A stretch of DNA of 64,000 bases from Inhella inkyongensis. GTDB lineage: Bacteria; Pseudomonadota; Gammaproteobacteria; Burkholderiales; Burkholderiaceae_C. This document shows positions 1 to 9,079 of this stretch, piece by piece. The first letter of the stretch is position 1. Every line of letters begins with the position of its first letter. The DNA is taken from positions 3,596,001 through 3,660,000 of the forward strand of contig NZ_CP040709.1 of assembly GCF_005952805.1 (NCBI RefSeq). The letters run 5' to 3'. Both the position numbers and the translations under genes were made by a program. The notes under the pieces were generated by a model, which worked only from the letters and a program-made list of their open reading frames with translations, made no database searches and was not told the origin of the DNA.

Positions 1-525
1 CTTGGCATACCAGGGCTGGGCGGCCTCCTGGCTGTCACTCAGGTGCAAGGCCAGCCCCATCACCATATGCAGGCGCGCCAGGGCCGGGCTGTCCTCGGGC
101 TGAGCCAACGCCATGCAGGCCTGGGCATGCTCCACCAAGGTCTCGGGCTTATGGTCGGCAAAGGCCAGATGCGCCAAGAAGGCTTGCGCCTCCAATTGCA
201 CCTCGCGCAGGCCGGCGCTGCGAGCCAGGCTGTCGGCGCGCAGCAGGCGCTCGCGCGCGCCGACGTCGTAATGCGAGTAATAGGCCACCAGGGCCTCGGC
301 CAGATGCAGCCAAGCCCCCAGACCCGGATGCGGGCTGGCAAAGGCCGCCTGATGCAGGCGCGTCAGTTCCTGGCGCGCCAACTCCAACTGACCGTGCCGC
401 GCCAGCAAGCCGGCGCGGCGCGCCTGCAGGCACAAGGCCTGCATCTGCTGCCCAGCCTGCTGGGCCAGGGCAATGTCTTGCTCGACCTTGCGCAGCAGGC
501 GGGAGTGAAAGGCACCAGAGGCCAT
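1..525 (-). CDS. TPR-like helical repeat protein, C-terminus cut off by window edge
   Basis: This frame is open from an ATG at 525 to the window edge, giving 175 residues. The protein is almost entirely helical and rich in Ala, Leu, Gln and Arg (for example RLLRADSLARSAGLREVQLEAQ), in the style of tetratricopeptide or transcription-factor-associated helical repeats. No catalytic motif is visible in the part present. It starts 3 bases after the purC stop, so it is probably co-transcribed with purC. Some GGDEF proteins carry TPR-like N-termini of this type, and the missing C-terminus could hold an output domain; that is inference. No function is assigned. Confidence 0.6.
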   Translation of the reverse strand, partial: MASGAFHSRLLRKVEQDIALAQQAGQQMQALCLQARRAGLLARHGQLELARQELTRLHQAAFASPHPGLGAWLHLAEALVAYYSHYDVGARERLLRADSLARSAGLREVQLEAQAFLAHLAFADHKPETLVEHAQACMALAQPEDSPALARLHMVMGLALHLSDSQEAAQPWYAK

Positions 526-528
526 GGC

Positions 529-1422
529 TCAGGTCGTCAGCGCTTCAAGGGCTTTGCGGTAGGTGCTCAGGGTCTGGTCAATCACCTCGGCCGGCAGGGC
601 CGGGGCCGGGGCGGTCTTGTCCCAGGGCTGGGCTTCCAGCCAGTCGCGCACGAATTGCTTATCAAAGCTGGGCGGGTTCACGCCCACCCGGTAGCCGGCC
701 ACCGGCCAATAGCGCGAGGAGTCGGGCGTCAGCACCTCGTCCATCAGCGTCAGCGTGCCGTCGGCGTCCAGGCCGAACTCGAACTTGGTGTCGGCAATGA
801 TGATGCCCTTGGTCAGCGCGTACTCGGCGGCGCGGCGATAGAGCTCAATGGAGACGGCCCGCACGCGCTCGGCCATCTCGCGGCCGATCAGGCCCACGCA
901 GCGCTCGAAGTCGATGTTCTCGTCGTGGTCGCCCACATCGGCCTTGGTGGCCGGCGTGAAGATGGGCTCGGGCAGCTTGGAGGCGTTTTGCAGCCCGGCC
1001 GGCAGCGCCACGCCGCAGACCCGGTGATCAGGCCCCGTGGCCTGGTACTCCTTCCATCCCGAACCGGCCAGATAGCCGCGCACCACGGCCTCGATGGGCA
1101 GGGGCTTGAGGCGCTTGACCAGCATGCTGCGGTCGCGCAGCTGCTCCACCTCGTCGGCAGCGACGACCGACAGCGGGTCCTCGCCCGTCAGGTGGTTGGG
1201 TACCACATCCTTGAGCTTCTCGAACCAGAACAGCGCCATCTGCGTCAGCAAGGCGCCCTTGCCCGGGATGGGCTCGCCCATCACCACATCGAAGGCCGAG
1301 AGGCGGTCCGAGGCCACCATCAGGATGCGGTCCTCGCCCACCGCGTAGTTCTCCCGCACCTTGCCGCGCGCAAGCAGGGGCAGAGAGTGCAGTTTCGATT
1401 CAAACAGGGCGGCGGTCGTCAT
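529..1422 (-). CDS. purC: Phosphoribosylaminoimidazole-succinocarboxamide synthase
   Basis: SAICAR synthase, the ATP-dependent step that joins CAIR and aspartate in de novo purine synthesis; cytosolic. The 297-residue product has the [13 protein letters not shown] start and the [19 protein letters not shown] block near residues 38-56, followed by the conserved [17 protein letters not shown] and ADTKFEFG segments (the first reads [11 protein letters not shown] here). The ATG at 1422 was chosen over an in-frame one at 1455 because homologues begin close to this point. The length matches the long bacterial/fungal-type form rather than the roughly 240-residue E. coli form. It lies between udk and a TPR-like gene; purB is about 22 kb away in the same window. 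Confidence 0.96.
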   Translation of the reverse strand: MTTAALFESKLHSLPLLARGKVRENYAVGEDRILMVASDRLSAFDVVMGEPIPGKGALLTQMALFWFEKLKDVVPNHLTGEDPLSVVAADEVEQLRDRSMLVKRLKPLPIEAVVRGYLAGSGWKEYQATGPDHRVCGVALPAGLQNASKLPEPIFTPATKADVGDHDENIDFERCVGLIGREMAERVRAVSIELYRRAAEYALTKGIIIADTKFEFGLDADGTLTLMDEVLTPDSSRYWPVAGYRVGVNPPSFDKQFVRDWLEAQPWDKTAPAPALPAEVIDQTLSTYRKALEALTT

Positions 1423-1490
1423 GGCGGCGGCGGGTGAAAAAGCGAAGGGCGGCATTGTCGCCGCGCCGCGAGAAGGGCTGGATCCCCGCC

Positions 1491-2141
1491 TCAGGCCTTG
1501 GCCGCGTCAATCTCACGCATCAGGCTCATCACCTTGGTGGTGATGATGTCGATGGCCGGGCCGTTGGCGCCATGCGGCAGGATCACATCGGCATTACGCT
1601 TGGTGGGCTCGATGAACTGCTTGTGCATCGGCCGCACGGTGTCCAGGTACTGGTTCACCACCGACTCGGTGCTGCGGCCGCGCTCCGAGATGTCGCGCTG
1701 CAGGCGGCGGATGAAGCGCACATCCGAGGCCGTGTCCACGTAAATCTTCAGCGACATCATGTTGCGCAGCTTGGCGTCGTAGAGCGCGAACAGGCCTTCC
1801 ACCACGATCACGGGCGCGGGCTTGACGGTGATGGTCTCGTGCGAGCGGTTGTCGGCCGCGAAGTCGTAGACCGGCATCTCGATGGCCTCGCCCTTGCGCA
1901 GCGCGGACAAGTGCTGCGCCATCAGCGGCCAGTCAAAAGCATCCGGGTGGTCGTAGTTCTGCTTGCGCCGGTCTTCCGGCGGCATATGGGACTGGTCGCG
2001 GTAGTAGTCGTCCTGCATCACCACCGCCACCCGCTCCGAACCGATGGCCGCCAGCACCTGGCGCGTCACCGTGGACTTGCCGCTGCCGCTGCCCCCGGCG
2101 ACACCGATGACGAAGGGTTTGTGGGTGTTGTTCTTGGGCAT
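1491..2141 (-). CDS. udk: Uridine kinase
   Basis: Uridine/cytidine kinase of the pyrimidine salvage pathway (uridine + NTP to UMP). The Walker A motif GGSGSGKST lies at about residues 16-24. The family blocks [19 protein letters not shown] and VEGLFALYD follow in order, and [14 protein letters not shown] matches the lid region. At 216 residues it has normal length. The 68-base gap to purC shows no strong terminator, so the two nucleotide genes may share a transcript. The upstream SWIM-protein gene on the same strand ends 51 bases before this start. Confidence 0.96.
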   Translation of the reverse strand: MPKNNTHKPFVIGVAGGSGSGKSTVTRQVLAAIGSERVAVVMQDDYYRDQSHMPPEDRRKQNYDHPDAFDWPLMAQHLSALRKGEAIEMPVYDFAADNRSHETITVKPAPVIVVEGLFALYDAKLRNMMSLKIYVDTASDVRFIRRLQRDISERGRSTESVVNQYLDTVRPMHKQFIEPTKRNADVILPHGANGPAIDIITTKVMSLMREIDAAKA

Positions 2142-2192
2142 GGCGGTGGACCGGATACAGGGAAGGCGGGGATTTTCGCAAGGCCGTGCAAT

Positions 2193-3905
2193 TCAGGCTC
2201 TGTCTTGCCGCGTATCCCTCTCCGCCGCCCCCATCAACCCCGCCACAAACCCCCGCTTCACCCGGTACTCCAGCCTCAACCATGCCAACCACAGCCGCCC
2301 CGCCTCGGGACTGAGCCGCTCCAGCACCGCGTGCACGGTTTGCAGTTCGGCGGCATAGGGGGTCTTGGCGCTCTGCATCTGGCGCGCGAGCACGGTCTTG
2401 AGCAGTTCGGCAGCGGCGGCTGAATCCGGCAGGGCCAGGGCAAAGCGCTGCAGCGCGCGCACAGGCACCTCCGCCCCAGCCTGCAGCCAGGCCAGGCCGC
2501 GTTCGAACTCGGCCTCGTCGGTCCAGATGTCCAGCAACAAGCCCGCCAGCCCTTCCGCCAAATAGCCGCCGCGCTGTGCGGCATGCAGGGCCTGCAGGCG
2601 CTGCCACAGCCCCGCGCGAAAGGCTGCCCCATCGTGCCCGCAGCGCAGCGCGGTCTGCACCAGGGCGTGGTACTCGGCGTTGCCGGGATGGGCCTCGAAG
2701 TCGCGCTGGCGCAGGGCCAGGGCTTCGTCGTCCCAGCCGTCCCGCTCATAGGCCTGGATGAGTTGCTCGCGCAGGCGGCGATCGTCGGGGTAGCGCTTGC
2801 AGGCGGCTTCGGCAGTCTGCAGGGCCTCGCGGGCTTGGCCTTGGGTCACCAGCTCTTCGATCAGGCGCAGGTGGTCGTAGGGCTGGGCCAGGTTGCGGCG
2901 TAGCACGCGCAGCCGCTCGGGGCCATCGCCCAGGGCGGCCAGCAGGTCCAGGTAATGACGCTGGGTCTCCTTCGAGCTTCGCGCCTCCCAGGCGGCGGCC
3001 AGCTGGGCGCGCAGCTTGGCCACCGCCAGCGGGCCGGCCACCTGCAGGGCGCCGGCCAGCGGGAAGCAGCCCCATTCATCCAAGCCCTGCAGCTTGGCCA
3101 GGCGATCGGCAAAGGCGGCGGGCTGCGGGCCCAGGCTTTGCAGGGCTTGCAGCCAAAGATGCCCCACCTCTTTGAGCAAACCTTGAATCTCGCCGTTGGA
3201 GTCGTCAGCCTTGTCCAGCGGCTGGCGCAGCTTGAGCCAGGCGTGTTCGGCGGCCCCCAGGGCCAGGTCCGGGTCGGTAGCGATCCAGCTGGCCAGCAGG
3301 CCCAGCACCGCCTCGGCCTTGCGCACATAGGCGCCCGCAGCGCGCCACTCGTACAGATCGCGCGGCGCGGCCAGTAGGCTGGTGACCAGCCTTTTGGCCT
3401 GGGCCAGATCGCCCACCGGCGTGCTGCTGCGCTGCCAGAGCTGCAGTTCGCGCTTGAGCTCAGGCACCTTGGCCGCCCAGGCCAGCAGGCGCTCGGCCAG
3501 CAGGGCTGCGGGCTGGGCATGGACGAACTGGGCCCAATCCGGCTCCGGGGCAGGTTTAGGCACTGGCTCCGACTCGGGCGACGCTTGCAGCGCCTCGCCA
3601 CTCAGCCGCGCCCGCCACGCCAGGGCCAGGGCCACCTGGTGCTTGCAAGGCGCGCCACTGCTCGCGTGGGGGCAATCGCAATCACCGCGCAGCGCGCCGC
3701 CCGGGCTGTGCGTGAGGTTCACGCGGTAGAGCGAGCCCCCCTGCACCCGCCCCTGCGCGGCGCTTAAGGAACCCTGGCTGCTGCACTCGAACGCCTGCAC
3801 CTTGGTCACCAGGGGCGCGCCGCGCGCCAGGATCTGCGGCGCCCAGTGGCGCGCCAAGCCCGCCTCGCTCAGCGCCTCCAGCAAGGCGCCGGACTGGGCA
3901 TCCAT
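2193..3905 (-). CDS. SWIM zinc-finger protein with helical repeat region
   Basis: A 570-residue protein with a SWIM-type zinc finger at residues 76-89 (C76-x-C78, then C87-x-H89), preceded by a short beta-rich segment. SWIM fingers bind DNA or protein partners. The remaining 480 residues are helical and repeat-like (RDLYEWRAAGAYVRKAEAVL, ALQTAEAACKRYPDDRRLREQ, DGWDDEALALRQRDFEAHPG), as expected for TPR-type solenoids. The ATG at 3905 overlaps the TGA of the upstream DUF3667 gene by one base (TGATG), so the two are translationally coupled. The in-frame codons further upstream only read through the neighbour's gene. Function is unknown; no ATPase or nuclease motif is visible. Confidence 0.8.
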   Translation of the reverse strand: MDAQSGALLEALSEAGLARHWAPQILARGAPLVTKVQAFECSSQGSLSAAQGRVQGGSLYRVNLTHSPGGALRGDCDCPHASSGAPCKHQVALALAWRARLSGEALQASPESEPVPKPAPEPDWAQFVHAQPAALLAERLLAWAAKVPELKRELQLWQRSSTPVGDLAQAKRLVTSLLAAPRDLYEWRAAGAYVRKAEAVLGLLASWIATDPDLALGAAEHAWLKLRQPLDKADDSNGEIQGLLKEVGHLWLQALQSLGPQPAAFADRLAKLQGLDEWGCFPLAGALQVAGPLAVAKLRAQLAAAWEARSSKETQRHYLDLLAALGDGPERLRVLRRNLAQPYDHLRLIEELVTQGQAREALQTAEAACKRYPDDRRLREQLIQAYERDGWDDEALALRQRDFEAHPGNAEYHALVQTALRCGHDGAAFRAGLWQRLQALHAAQRGGYLAEGLAGLLLDIWTDEAEFERGLAWLQAGAEVPVRALQRFALALPDSAAAAELLKTVLARQMQSAKTPYAAELQTVHAVLERLSPEAGRLWLAWLRLEYRVKRGFVAGLMGAAERDTRQDRA

Positions 3906-4858
3906 CAGCCCAAGGCCCCCACCAAGCCCAGAACCACCAGGCCCATCAGCAAGAGCAGCAGATGCAGCAGTAACAACAGCAGCGCGCGCAACACCGTGCT
4001 CCACCAGGCGCCGGCATAGACCCGCTTGAGCGCCAGCACCGGATAGGCATTGGCCCAGAAGACCGCAAACGTGGTGAAGACCCAACCCGGCAACTGGCCC
4101 ACGAGCAGCACGGCATACCAGGCCGCATGCAGATGCATGGCGAACACAAAGTGCGCGCCGAAGGGCTGACGCCGGCTGCGGTAGAGCAAGGCCAGCAGCC
4201 CGGCATAGAAGGGCAGGCTGCACAGCACCGCATAGGGCGCCAGCGCCAGCATGCGCGCGGCCACCCGCTTCATTTCGGCGTTGGAGTCGGCCTTGAAGCG
4301 GGCTTGTGAGCGCTTCAGAGCGGAGGCCATGGGGACCGGAAGTTGCTGGGTGAGCTTTTCGAATTGTTCGTCGTCGCTCGGCCCGGTGGGCTCTTCTTGT
4401 TCCTTCTGGCGATCCGCCTCGTAATCAGCCTTCGCTTTCTCCTTGGCCTGGGCCACCGGATCGAGGCGCGCGGCAGCCGCCGAGGCGGCACTCTGCGGCC
4501 CCCTTTGTGCGGCCTTGGCGGGCGGATCCAGCACCAGCAAGTTGTCGCCCGGCTCGGCCTTGATGACCAGGAAGAACACCAGGCCCAGCGTCAGGATCAG
4601 GCGCAGCGGCAGCACATAGCGCTGCTTGCGCCCGGCCAGGTATTCGGTGGTCAGAAAGCCCGGCTTGGCCAGAAGACCCCAGAGCGACTTCCACAGCTTG
4701 CCCTCGAAGGCCACGTAGTGCAGCAGGAACTCGTGCACGAACTCCCACAGCGAGGGCGGGTGGTTGGCGGTGTCCTGACCGCACTGGGCGCAGAACTTGT
4801 CCCAGGGCGCGAGGCGGTGGCCGCAGTTGGCGCAGGTGTTTGAAGTGGAAGCAGTCAT
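3905..4858 (-). CDS. DUF3667-type zinc-ribbon membrane protein (copy 1)
   Basis: This 317-residue protein has an N-terminal zinc ribbon (C9-x2-C12 and C23-x2-C26) with the linker GHRLAPWDKFCAQCGQ. The FVHEFLLHYVAFEGKLWKSLWGLLAKPGFLTTEYLAGRKQRYVLPLR segment follows, which is the hallmark of the DUF3667 family. One membrane segment comes next, then a charged Ala/Glu/Lys-rich extramembrane domain of about 110 residues, then several hydrophobic segments to the C-terminus. The family's biochemical role is not established. It sits directly after a second, shorter DUF3667 gene on the same strand, separated by 7 bases. Confidence 0.85.
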   Translation of the reverse strand: MTASTSNTCANCGHRLAPWDKFCAQCGQDTANHPPSLWEFVHEFLLHYVAFEGKLWKSLWGLLAKPGFLTTEYLAGRKQRYVLPLRLILTLGLVFFLVIKAEPGDNLLVLDPPAKAAQRGPQSAASAAAARLDPVAQAKEKAKADYEADRQKEQEEPTGPSDDEQFEKLTQQLPVPMASALKRSQARFKADSNAEMKRVAARMLALAPYAVLCSLPFYAGLLALLYRSRRQPFGAHFVFAMHLHAAWYAVLLVGQLPGWVFTTFAVFWANAYPVLALKRVYAGAWWSTVLRALLLLLLHLLLLLMGLVVLGLVGALG

Positions 4859-4865
4859 ACAAAAC

Positions 4866-5576
4866 CTAGCGAGGCAGGAAAGCCAGCGGCATCAACACGA
4901 AACAAAACCCGATCAGCAAGTAAGACGCTTGATAAATCAGGAATCGCAGCAGAGTGGCCCACCAGCGCCCACCGTAAACCCGCTGCAACGCCAACAGGGG
5001 GGCCAGCGCAATCATCAGCAGCGGCACAGGCTCCAACCACTCAAGGCCCGCTCGCTCTATCCAGATGCCCAATGTGACCAGCAGATAGACCAAAGCCTGC
5101 TGGTGAACCACAAACACCATGTGCTCGCCATAGCGGCAGGAGCGCCGGCTATAGAGCCGCTGCATCACGCCCGCCAAGACCGGCAGGGCCAGCACCACGG
5201 CATAAGGCAGGATGCCCAAATTGGCCCAGCCACTGCCCGGCTCCACGTGGGGTGAAGCGGGTCGTAGCTTGATCGACACCAGGCACAGCAGGCCAAAGCT
5301 CAGCAGCAGATGCAAAGGCATGACATGCCGTGCGCGCCTGCCCTGCAAATAGTCCAAAGTCAGCTGCCCAGGCCTCAGAAGCAGCAAGCGAAGTGAATGC
5401 CAAAGCTTGCCTTCCAGCGCCACATAGTGATTGATGAACTCGTGCACAAACTCCCAAAAACTGGGCTGGTGCAGGTGGGCAGCCTGCCCGCACTGGGCGC
5501 AGAACTTGTCCCAGGCCGCCAGGCGATGGCCGCAGTTGGGGCATGCATTGGGGCATTGAGGAGAAGCAGTCGTCAT
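4866..5576 (-). CDS. DUF3667-type zinc-ribbon membrane protein (copy 2)
   Basis: This is a 236-residue paralogue of the next gene, sharing the ribbon (C12, C15, C26, C29), CGHRLA-WDKFCAQCGQ, FWEFVHEFINHYVALEGKLWHSL and the LDYLQGRRARHVMPLHLLL block. It lacks the long charged loop of the neighbouring copy and has about five membrane segments. The start at 5576 overlaps the TGA of the CAP-domain gene by four bases (ATGA), which supports this start over one 24 bases upstream. The tandem arrangement looks like an old duplication in which one copy gained or the other lost the soluble loop domain. Confidence 0.84.
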   Translation of the reverse strand: MTTASPQCPNACPNCGHRLAAWDKFCAQCGQAAHLHQPSFWEFVHEFINHYVALEGKLWHSLRLLLLRPGQLTLDYLQGRRARHVMPLHLLLSFGLLCLVSIKLRPASPHVEPGSGWANLGILPYAVVLALPVLAGVMQRLYSRRSCRYGEHMVFVVHQQALVYLLVTLGIWIERAGLEWLEPVPLLMIALAPLLALQRVYGGRWWATLLRFLIYQASYLLIGFCFVLMPLAFLPR

Positions 5577-6418
5577 CGTTCGCCGGTATGGAATTGCCAC
5601 TCGCGTTGCATCTGGCGCCAGCCGGTCGAGAAGGTGGCGCGCACGCGGTAGCGGCTCAGGGCTTGCAGGGGCTGGCGCGGCAGCAGATAGGCCACATGGG
5701 GTGCCAGACGCAAATGCGGGTCGGCAGGCCCCTGCAACAGCACGGTATCCACCCGCTGGCCCGCTTCGTCCTCCAACTCAAAGGCCTGCACGCTCAGGCG
5801 CTCGCCGGGCAAGGCCTGGATGGAAACGGGCATGCCAAAACGATCCAGATTGGCCGGACGCGGTTGCTCGCAGCAGGCCTCGGGGGGCACATGATGGGCA
5901 TCGGGCCCGGGCCACAACAGGATGGGCGGACCCACGGGCTCGCGCCAGCCCAGACCGGGGCTGCCCAGGGCAATCACCAAACCCGGCTGCGCGTTCACAC
6001 CCACGCCCGCCTCTTCGGCCGTGGCCGACAGCAGCACGTGGCGGTGATATGGCCCGGACAGCAGGTGCTGGATGGCGGCCTCGGGTTCTTCGTGGCCAAC
6101 GACAAAGACCTCGGCCACCACGCCGCGGCGCCGCTCGGCATAGCCCAGTGCGCGGGCGCGATCGGCCGGGCGTTCGCCCAAAAAGAGTTCGCGATCGCGT
6201 TCCTGGCTGTGGCTGGTCTGCTGATGCAGGGCCAGGTAATCCGCATGAGCCTGGGCCGCCGCCTGCAGTTGTGCCTGCGGGCGCAGGGCTTGCAGGCCCT
6301 GCTGCACGCGTTCGCGGTTGAGCAGCGCCAGCACCCGCTCGGCCGCCGGGGACAGCGACTGCGCCTGCAAGGCCGGCAGCATCAGCAACAGAAGGAAAAG
6401 GCGAAACAGCCAGGGCAT
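5573..6418 (-). CDS. Secreted CAP-domain (SCP/PR-1-like) protein
   Basis: A 281-residue protein with a clear signal peptide (MPWLFRLFLLLLMLPALQAQ, cleavage after about residue 19). A CAP/SCP-like domain follows: LNRERVQQGLQALRPQAQLQAAAQAHADYL, then HQQTSHSQ, SGPYHRHVLLSATAEEAGVGV. The C-terminal 90 residues (LPGERLSVQAFELEDEAGQRVDT ... YRVRATFSTGWRQMQ) look like an added beta-domain. CAP proteins act outside the cytoplasm in various ways, and no single activity can be assumed. It is the first gene of the 6418-to-2193 operon and lies downstream of a terminator that separates it from the aldolase gene. Confidence 0.8.
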   Translation of the reverse strand: MPWLFRLFLLLLMLPALQAQSLSPAAERVLALLNRERVQQGLQALRPQAQLQAAAQAHADYLALHQQTSHSQERDRELFLGERPADRARALGYAERRRGVVAEVFVVGHEEPEAAIQHLLSGPYHRHVLLSATAEEAGVGVNAQPGLVIALGSPGLGWREPVGPPILLWPGPDAHHVPPEACCEQPRPANLDRFGMPVSIQALPGERLSVQAFELEDEAGQRVDTVLLQGPADPHLRLAPHVAYLLPRQPLQALSRYRVRATFSTGWRQMQREWQFHTGER

Positions 6419-6450
6419 GGGGGCGTGAGTGTCGCCAAAAAGGGCGAGTA

Positions 6451-6479
6451 CAAAAACAAAAGCGCCCCGAAGGGCGCCG
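6451..6479 (-). terminator. Intrinsic terminator after the aldolase gene
   Basis: On the minus strand this reads GCGCCC-TTCG-GGGCGC followed by TTTTGTTTTT, a perfect 6-bp GC stem with a UUCG-type tetraloop and a U-tract. It lies 110 bases downstream of the fba stop and 33 bases before the CAP gene start, so it separates the two transcription units. Confidence 0.88.
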
Positions 6480-6496
6480 TTGTCTTGAGAACCAGT

Positions 6497-6591
6497 GCCT
6501 CAGCCTTGCAGGCCGCGCCTGCCCCACTCGATGGGGCAGGCCCTTCGACCGGCGTCGCTAGGTCCTCAGGACCTTGCTCGGCCCGGCCTCA
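6497..6591 (-). repeat. Stop-codon-abutting structured repeat, family A copy 1
   Basis: On the minus strand the element begins with the fba stop codon itself (TGAGGCCGGGCCGAGCA). It contains two hairpins: GGTCC-TGA-GGACC (6561-6573) and a GCCTGCCCC stem (about 6518-6541). The core CCTTCGACCGGCGTCGC (plus strand, 6542-6558) recurs at 23214-23230 and, with one change, at 23298-23314. Like the copy at 23265-23347, it sits exactly on a gene's stop. Confidence 0.8.
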
Positions 6592-7653
6592 GCGAACCAC
6601 TTGCGCCAGCTCGCCCTTGGCGTAGGCCGCGGCCATGTCCACCAGGCTGCGGTTGCTCTGCTTGCGGCCCTGGCCCTCGCAACCGAACTCCAGGTAACGC
6701 TGCTTGCAGATGGCCTGGGCAGCGGCGCGCGCGGGCTTGAGCCATTCGCGGGCGTCGAACTTGTCCGGGTTCTCGGCCAGGAACTTGCGCACCGCACCGG
6801 TCATGGCCAGGCGGATGTCGGTGTCGATGTTGATCTTGCGCACGCCGTGCTTGATGGCTTCCTGGATCTCCTCGACCGGCACGCCGTAGGTCTCCTTCAT
6901 CTTGCCGCCGTACTGGTTGATGATGGCCAGCAGGTCCTGCGGCACGGAAGACGAGCCATGCATCACCAGATGGGTGTTGGGGATGCGGGCGTGGATTTCT
7001 TTGACGCGGCTGATGGCCAGAATGTCGCCCGTGGGCTTGCGGCTGAACTTGTAAGCGCCGTGGCTGGTGCCGATGGCGATGGCCAGCGCGTCCAGCTGGG
7101 TGGCCTTCACAAACTGCGCGGCCTCCTCGGGGTCGGTCAGCATCTGGGCGTGGCTGAGCTTGCCCTCGGCGCCGATGCCGTCTTCCTCGCCGGCGTCACC
7201 CGTTTCCAGATTGCCCAGGCAGCCCAGCTCGCCTTCCACCGACACGCCGACCTTGTGCGCCATCTCCACCACGGCGCGGGTCACCTCGACGTTGTAGGCG
7301 AAGTCGGCCGGGGTCTTGCCGTCGTCGCGCAGCGAGCCGTCCATCATCACCGAGCCAAAGCCCAGGTCGATGGCGCCCTGACAGACCTTGGGGCTGGTGC
7401 CGTGGTCCTGGTGCATCACCAGGGGGATGTGGGGGAAAGACTCGGTGGCGGCCTGGATCAGGTGCTTGATGAAGGGCTCACCGGCGTACTTGCGGGCACC
7501 GGCGCTGGCCTGCAGGATGACAGGCGCACCGACTTCGTCAGCGGCGGCCATCACGGCCTGCACCTGCTCTAGGTTGTTCACATTGAAGGCGGGAATGCCA
7601 TAACCGTGCTCGGCGGCGTGGTCGAGCAGCTGGCGCATCGAAACGAGAGGCAT
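6589..7653 (-). CDS. fba: Class II fructose-bisphosphate aldolase (Calvin-cycle subtype)
   Basis: Zinc-dependent cleavage or condensation of fructose-1,6-bisphosphate in glycolysis and gluconeogenesis; cytosolic. At 354 residues it has the length of the CbbA-like class II subfamily common in Burkholderiales. Seen: [12 protein letters not shown], the zinc-binding [10 protein letters not shown] block near residue 80, [53 protein letters not shown] and [15 protein letters not shown]. All are family signatures. It has a solo unit with its own intrinsic terminator (6451-6479), and the 85 bases before codA hold its promoter region. The gene symbol could also be written cbbA; no other Calvin-cycle gene is nearby. 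Confidence 0.96.
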   Translation of the reverse strand: MPLVSMRQLLDHAAEHGYGIPAFNVNNLEQVQAVMAAADEVGAPVILQASAGARKYAGEPFIKHLIQAATESFPHIPLVMHQDHGTSPKVCQGAIDLGFGSVMMDGSLRDDGKTPADFAYNVEVTRAVVEMAHKVGVSVEGELGCLGNLETGDAGEEDGIGAEGKLSHAQMLTDPEEAAQFVKATQLDALAIAIGTSHGAYKFSRKPTGDILAISRVKEIHARIPNTHLVMHGSSSVPQDLLAIINQYGGKMKETYGVPVEEIQEAIKHGVRKINIDTDIRLAMTGAVRKFLAENPDKFDAREWLKPARAAAQAICKQRYLEFGCEGQGRKQSNRSLVDMAAAYAKGELAQVVR

Positions 7654-7738
7654 GGGAAGGTCCTAGAGAGAGTGAAGAATTTGGGCGGAAGACCGGTTCC
7701 CAGGCGCGCTGTAACCGCTTCGTAACTGGGCCGGGATT

Positions 7739-9079
7739 CTACGGAGAGGCGCCCTTCAGGCCCGGCACCGGACCTTGGAATGCGGGGGATTCTTGCCGCC
7801 AATCGACCGCCGTGGGGCGCCCCGGCAGGTTCAGTTGCGCCACCCGGGCCGGGCTATGGCTCAGCACCGCGCCGCCGCGGATCACCAACAGCCGGCCGGC
7901 GCGCAAGCGGATCGCCTCGATGGGGTCGCCCGCTTGCAACAGCACACAGTCGGCCGGCGCACCCACTTCGATCTGTGGCCGCGCCCGGCCCAGGACCTGG
8001 GCCGCATTCACGGTCACCGCGTCAAAGCAGGCGCGCATGCCGGCCTGGGACGTCAGCTGCGCCACATGCAGGCCCATATGGGCCACCTCCAGCAGGTCCG
8101 CACTGCCCAGCGCGTACCAAGGGTCCATCACGCAGTCCTGGCCAAAGGCCACATTGACGCCCGCCGCCATCAGCTCGGGCACGCGGGTCATGCCGCGGCG
8201 CTTGGGATAGTTGTCGAAGCGCCCCTGCAGCGTGATGTTGATGAGGGGGTTGGCCACCACCTGCAGCTCGGCCTCTGCCATCAGCGCGATGAGCTTGGCG
8301 GCGTAGGCGTTGTCCATGCTGTGCAGGGAGCACAGATGCGAGGCCGTGACCCGCCCCTGCAGCCCGAGGCGCAAGGTCTCGGCGGCCAGGGTTTCGACAT
8401 GGCGAGAGGCCGGGTCGTCGGTCTCGTCGCAGTGCATGTCCACCGCCAGGCCGCGCGCGGCCGCCAGCTCGCACAGTAGGCGAATGCTCTGGGCGCCATC
8501 GGCCGCCGTGCGCTCGTGGTGCGGGATGCCGCCCACGACCTCCACGCCCAGGTCCAGGGCTTGAGTGAGCAAGCCCAACGCACCGGGCGAGCGCAGCAGC
8601 CCGTCTTGCGGGAAGGCCACCAACTGCAGGTCCAGATAGGGCGCAACCCGGCGCTTCACGTCCAGCAGGGCACGCACCGCCAGCAGGCGTTCATCGCACA
8701 CATCCACATGGCTGCGAATGGCCGACACACCCTGGGCCACCGCCCAGTCGCAGTAGCGCAGCGCGCGCTCCACCAGGGCCTCTTCGGTCAGATGGGGTTT
8801 GAGCTCCCCCCAGATCTGAATGCCTTCCAGCAGGGTGCCGCTGGTGTTGACACGCGGCTGTCCGTGGCTCAGTGCCGCGTCCAGGTGGAAGTGCGCGTCC
8901 ACAAAGGGCGGGCTCAGCAAGGCGCCGGCTGCGTCGACCTGCTCGGTGTCGGCCGAAACCGGCAGCGCCGGCCCGATGGCGGCAAAGCGGCCGTTCTCGA
9001 TCCGCACATCCACGCCCCGCCGCCCGTCCACCAGCGCCACATTGCGCAGCAGCAGGGGCTGAGGTTGGGGCGTGGGCAT
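7739..9079 (-). CDS. CodA-type pyrimidine deaminase (cytosine deaminase family)
   Basis: An amidohydrolase-fold deaminase of 446 residues, close to E. coli CodA in layout. Metal and catalytic residues are present: H63 and H65 (HFHLD), H216 and E219 (MHCDETDDPASR), H248 (ASHLCSLHS) and D315 (FGQDCVMDPWYALG). They track CodA numbering with an offset of two. The residue aligned with CodA D314, which contacts the pyrimidine and controls selectivity, is C316 here, so the true substrate may be a modified or isomeric cytosine. The ATG at 9079 overlaps the stop of the diguanylate cyclase gene (TGATG). Confidence 0.85.
   Translation of the reverse strand: MPTPQPQPLLLRNVALVDGRRGVDVRIENGRFAAIGPALPVSADTEQVDAAGALLSPPFVDAHFHLDAALSHGQPRVNTSGTLLEGIQIWGELKPHLTEEALVERALRYCDWAVAQGVSAIRSHVDVCDERLLAVRALLDVKRRVAPYLDLQLVAFPQDGLLRSPGALGLLTQALDLGVEVVGGIPHHERTAADGAQSIRLLCELAAARGLAVDMHCDETDDPASRHVETLAAETLRLGLQGRVTASHLCSLHSMDNAYAAKLIALMAEAELQVVANPLINITLQGRFDNYPKRRGMTRVPELMAAGVNVAFGQDCVMDPWYALGSADLLEVAHMGLHVAQLTSQAGMRACFDAVTVNAAQVLGRARPQIEVGAPADCVLLQAGDPIEAIRLRAGRLLVIRGGAVLSHSPARVAQLNLPGRPTAVDWRQESPAFQGPVPGLKGASP

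Noticed and set aside
43..1437. A 464-codon plus-strand frame across the TPR-like gene and purC
   Set aside because: Antisense to two genes with better coding evidence; the product is low complexity.
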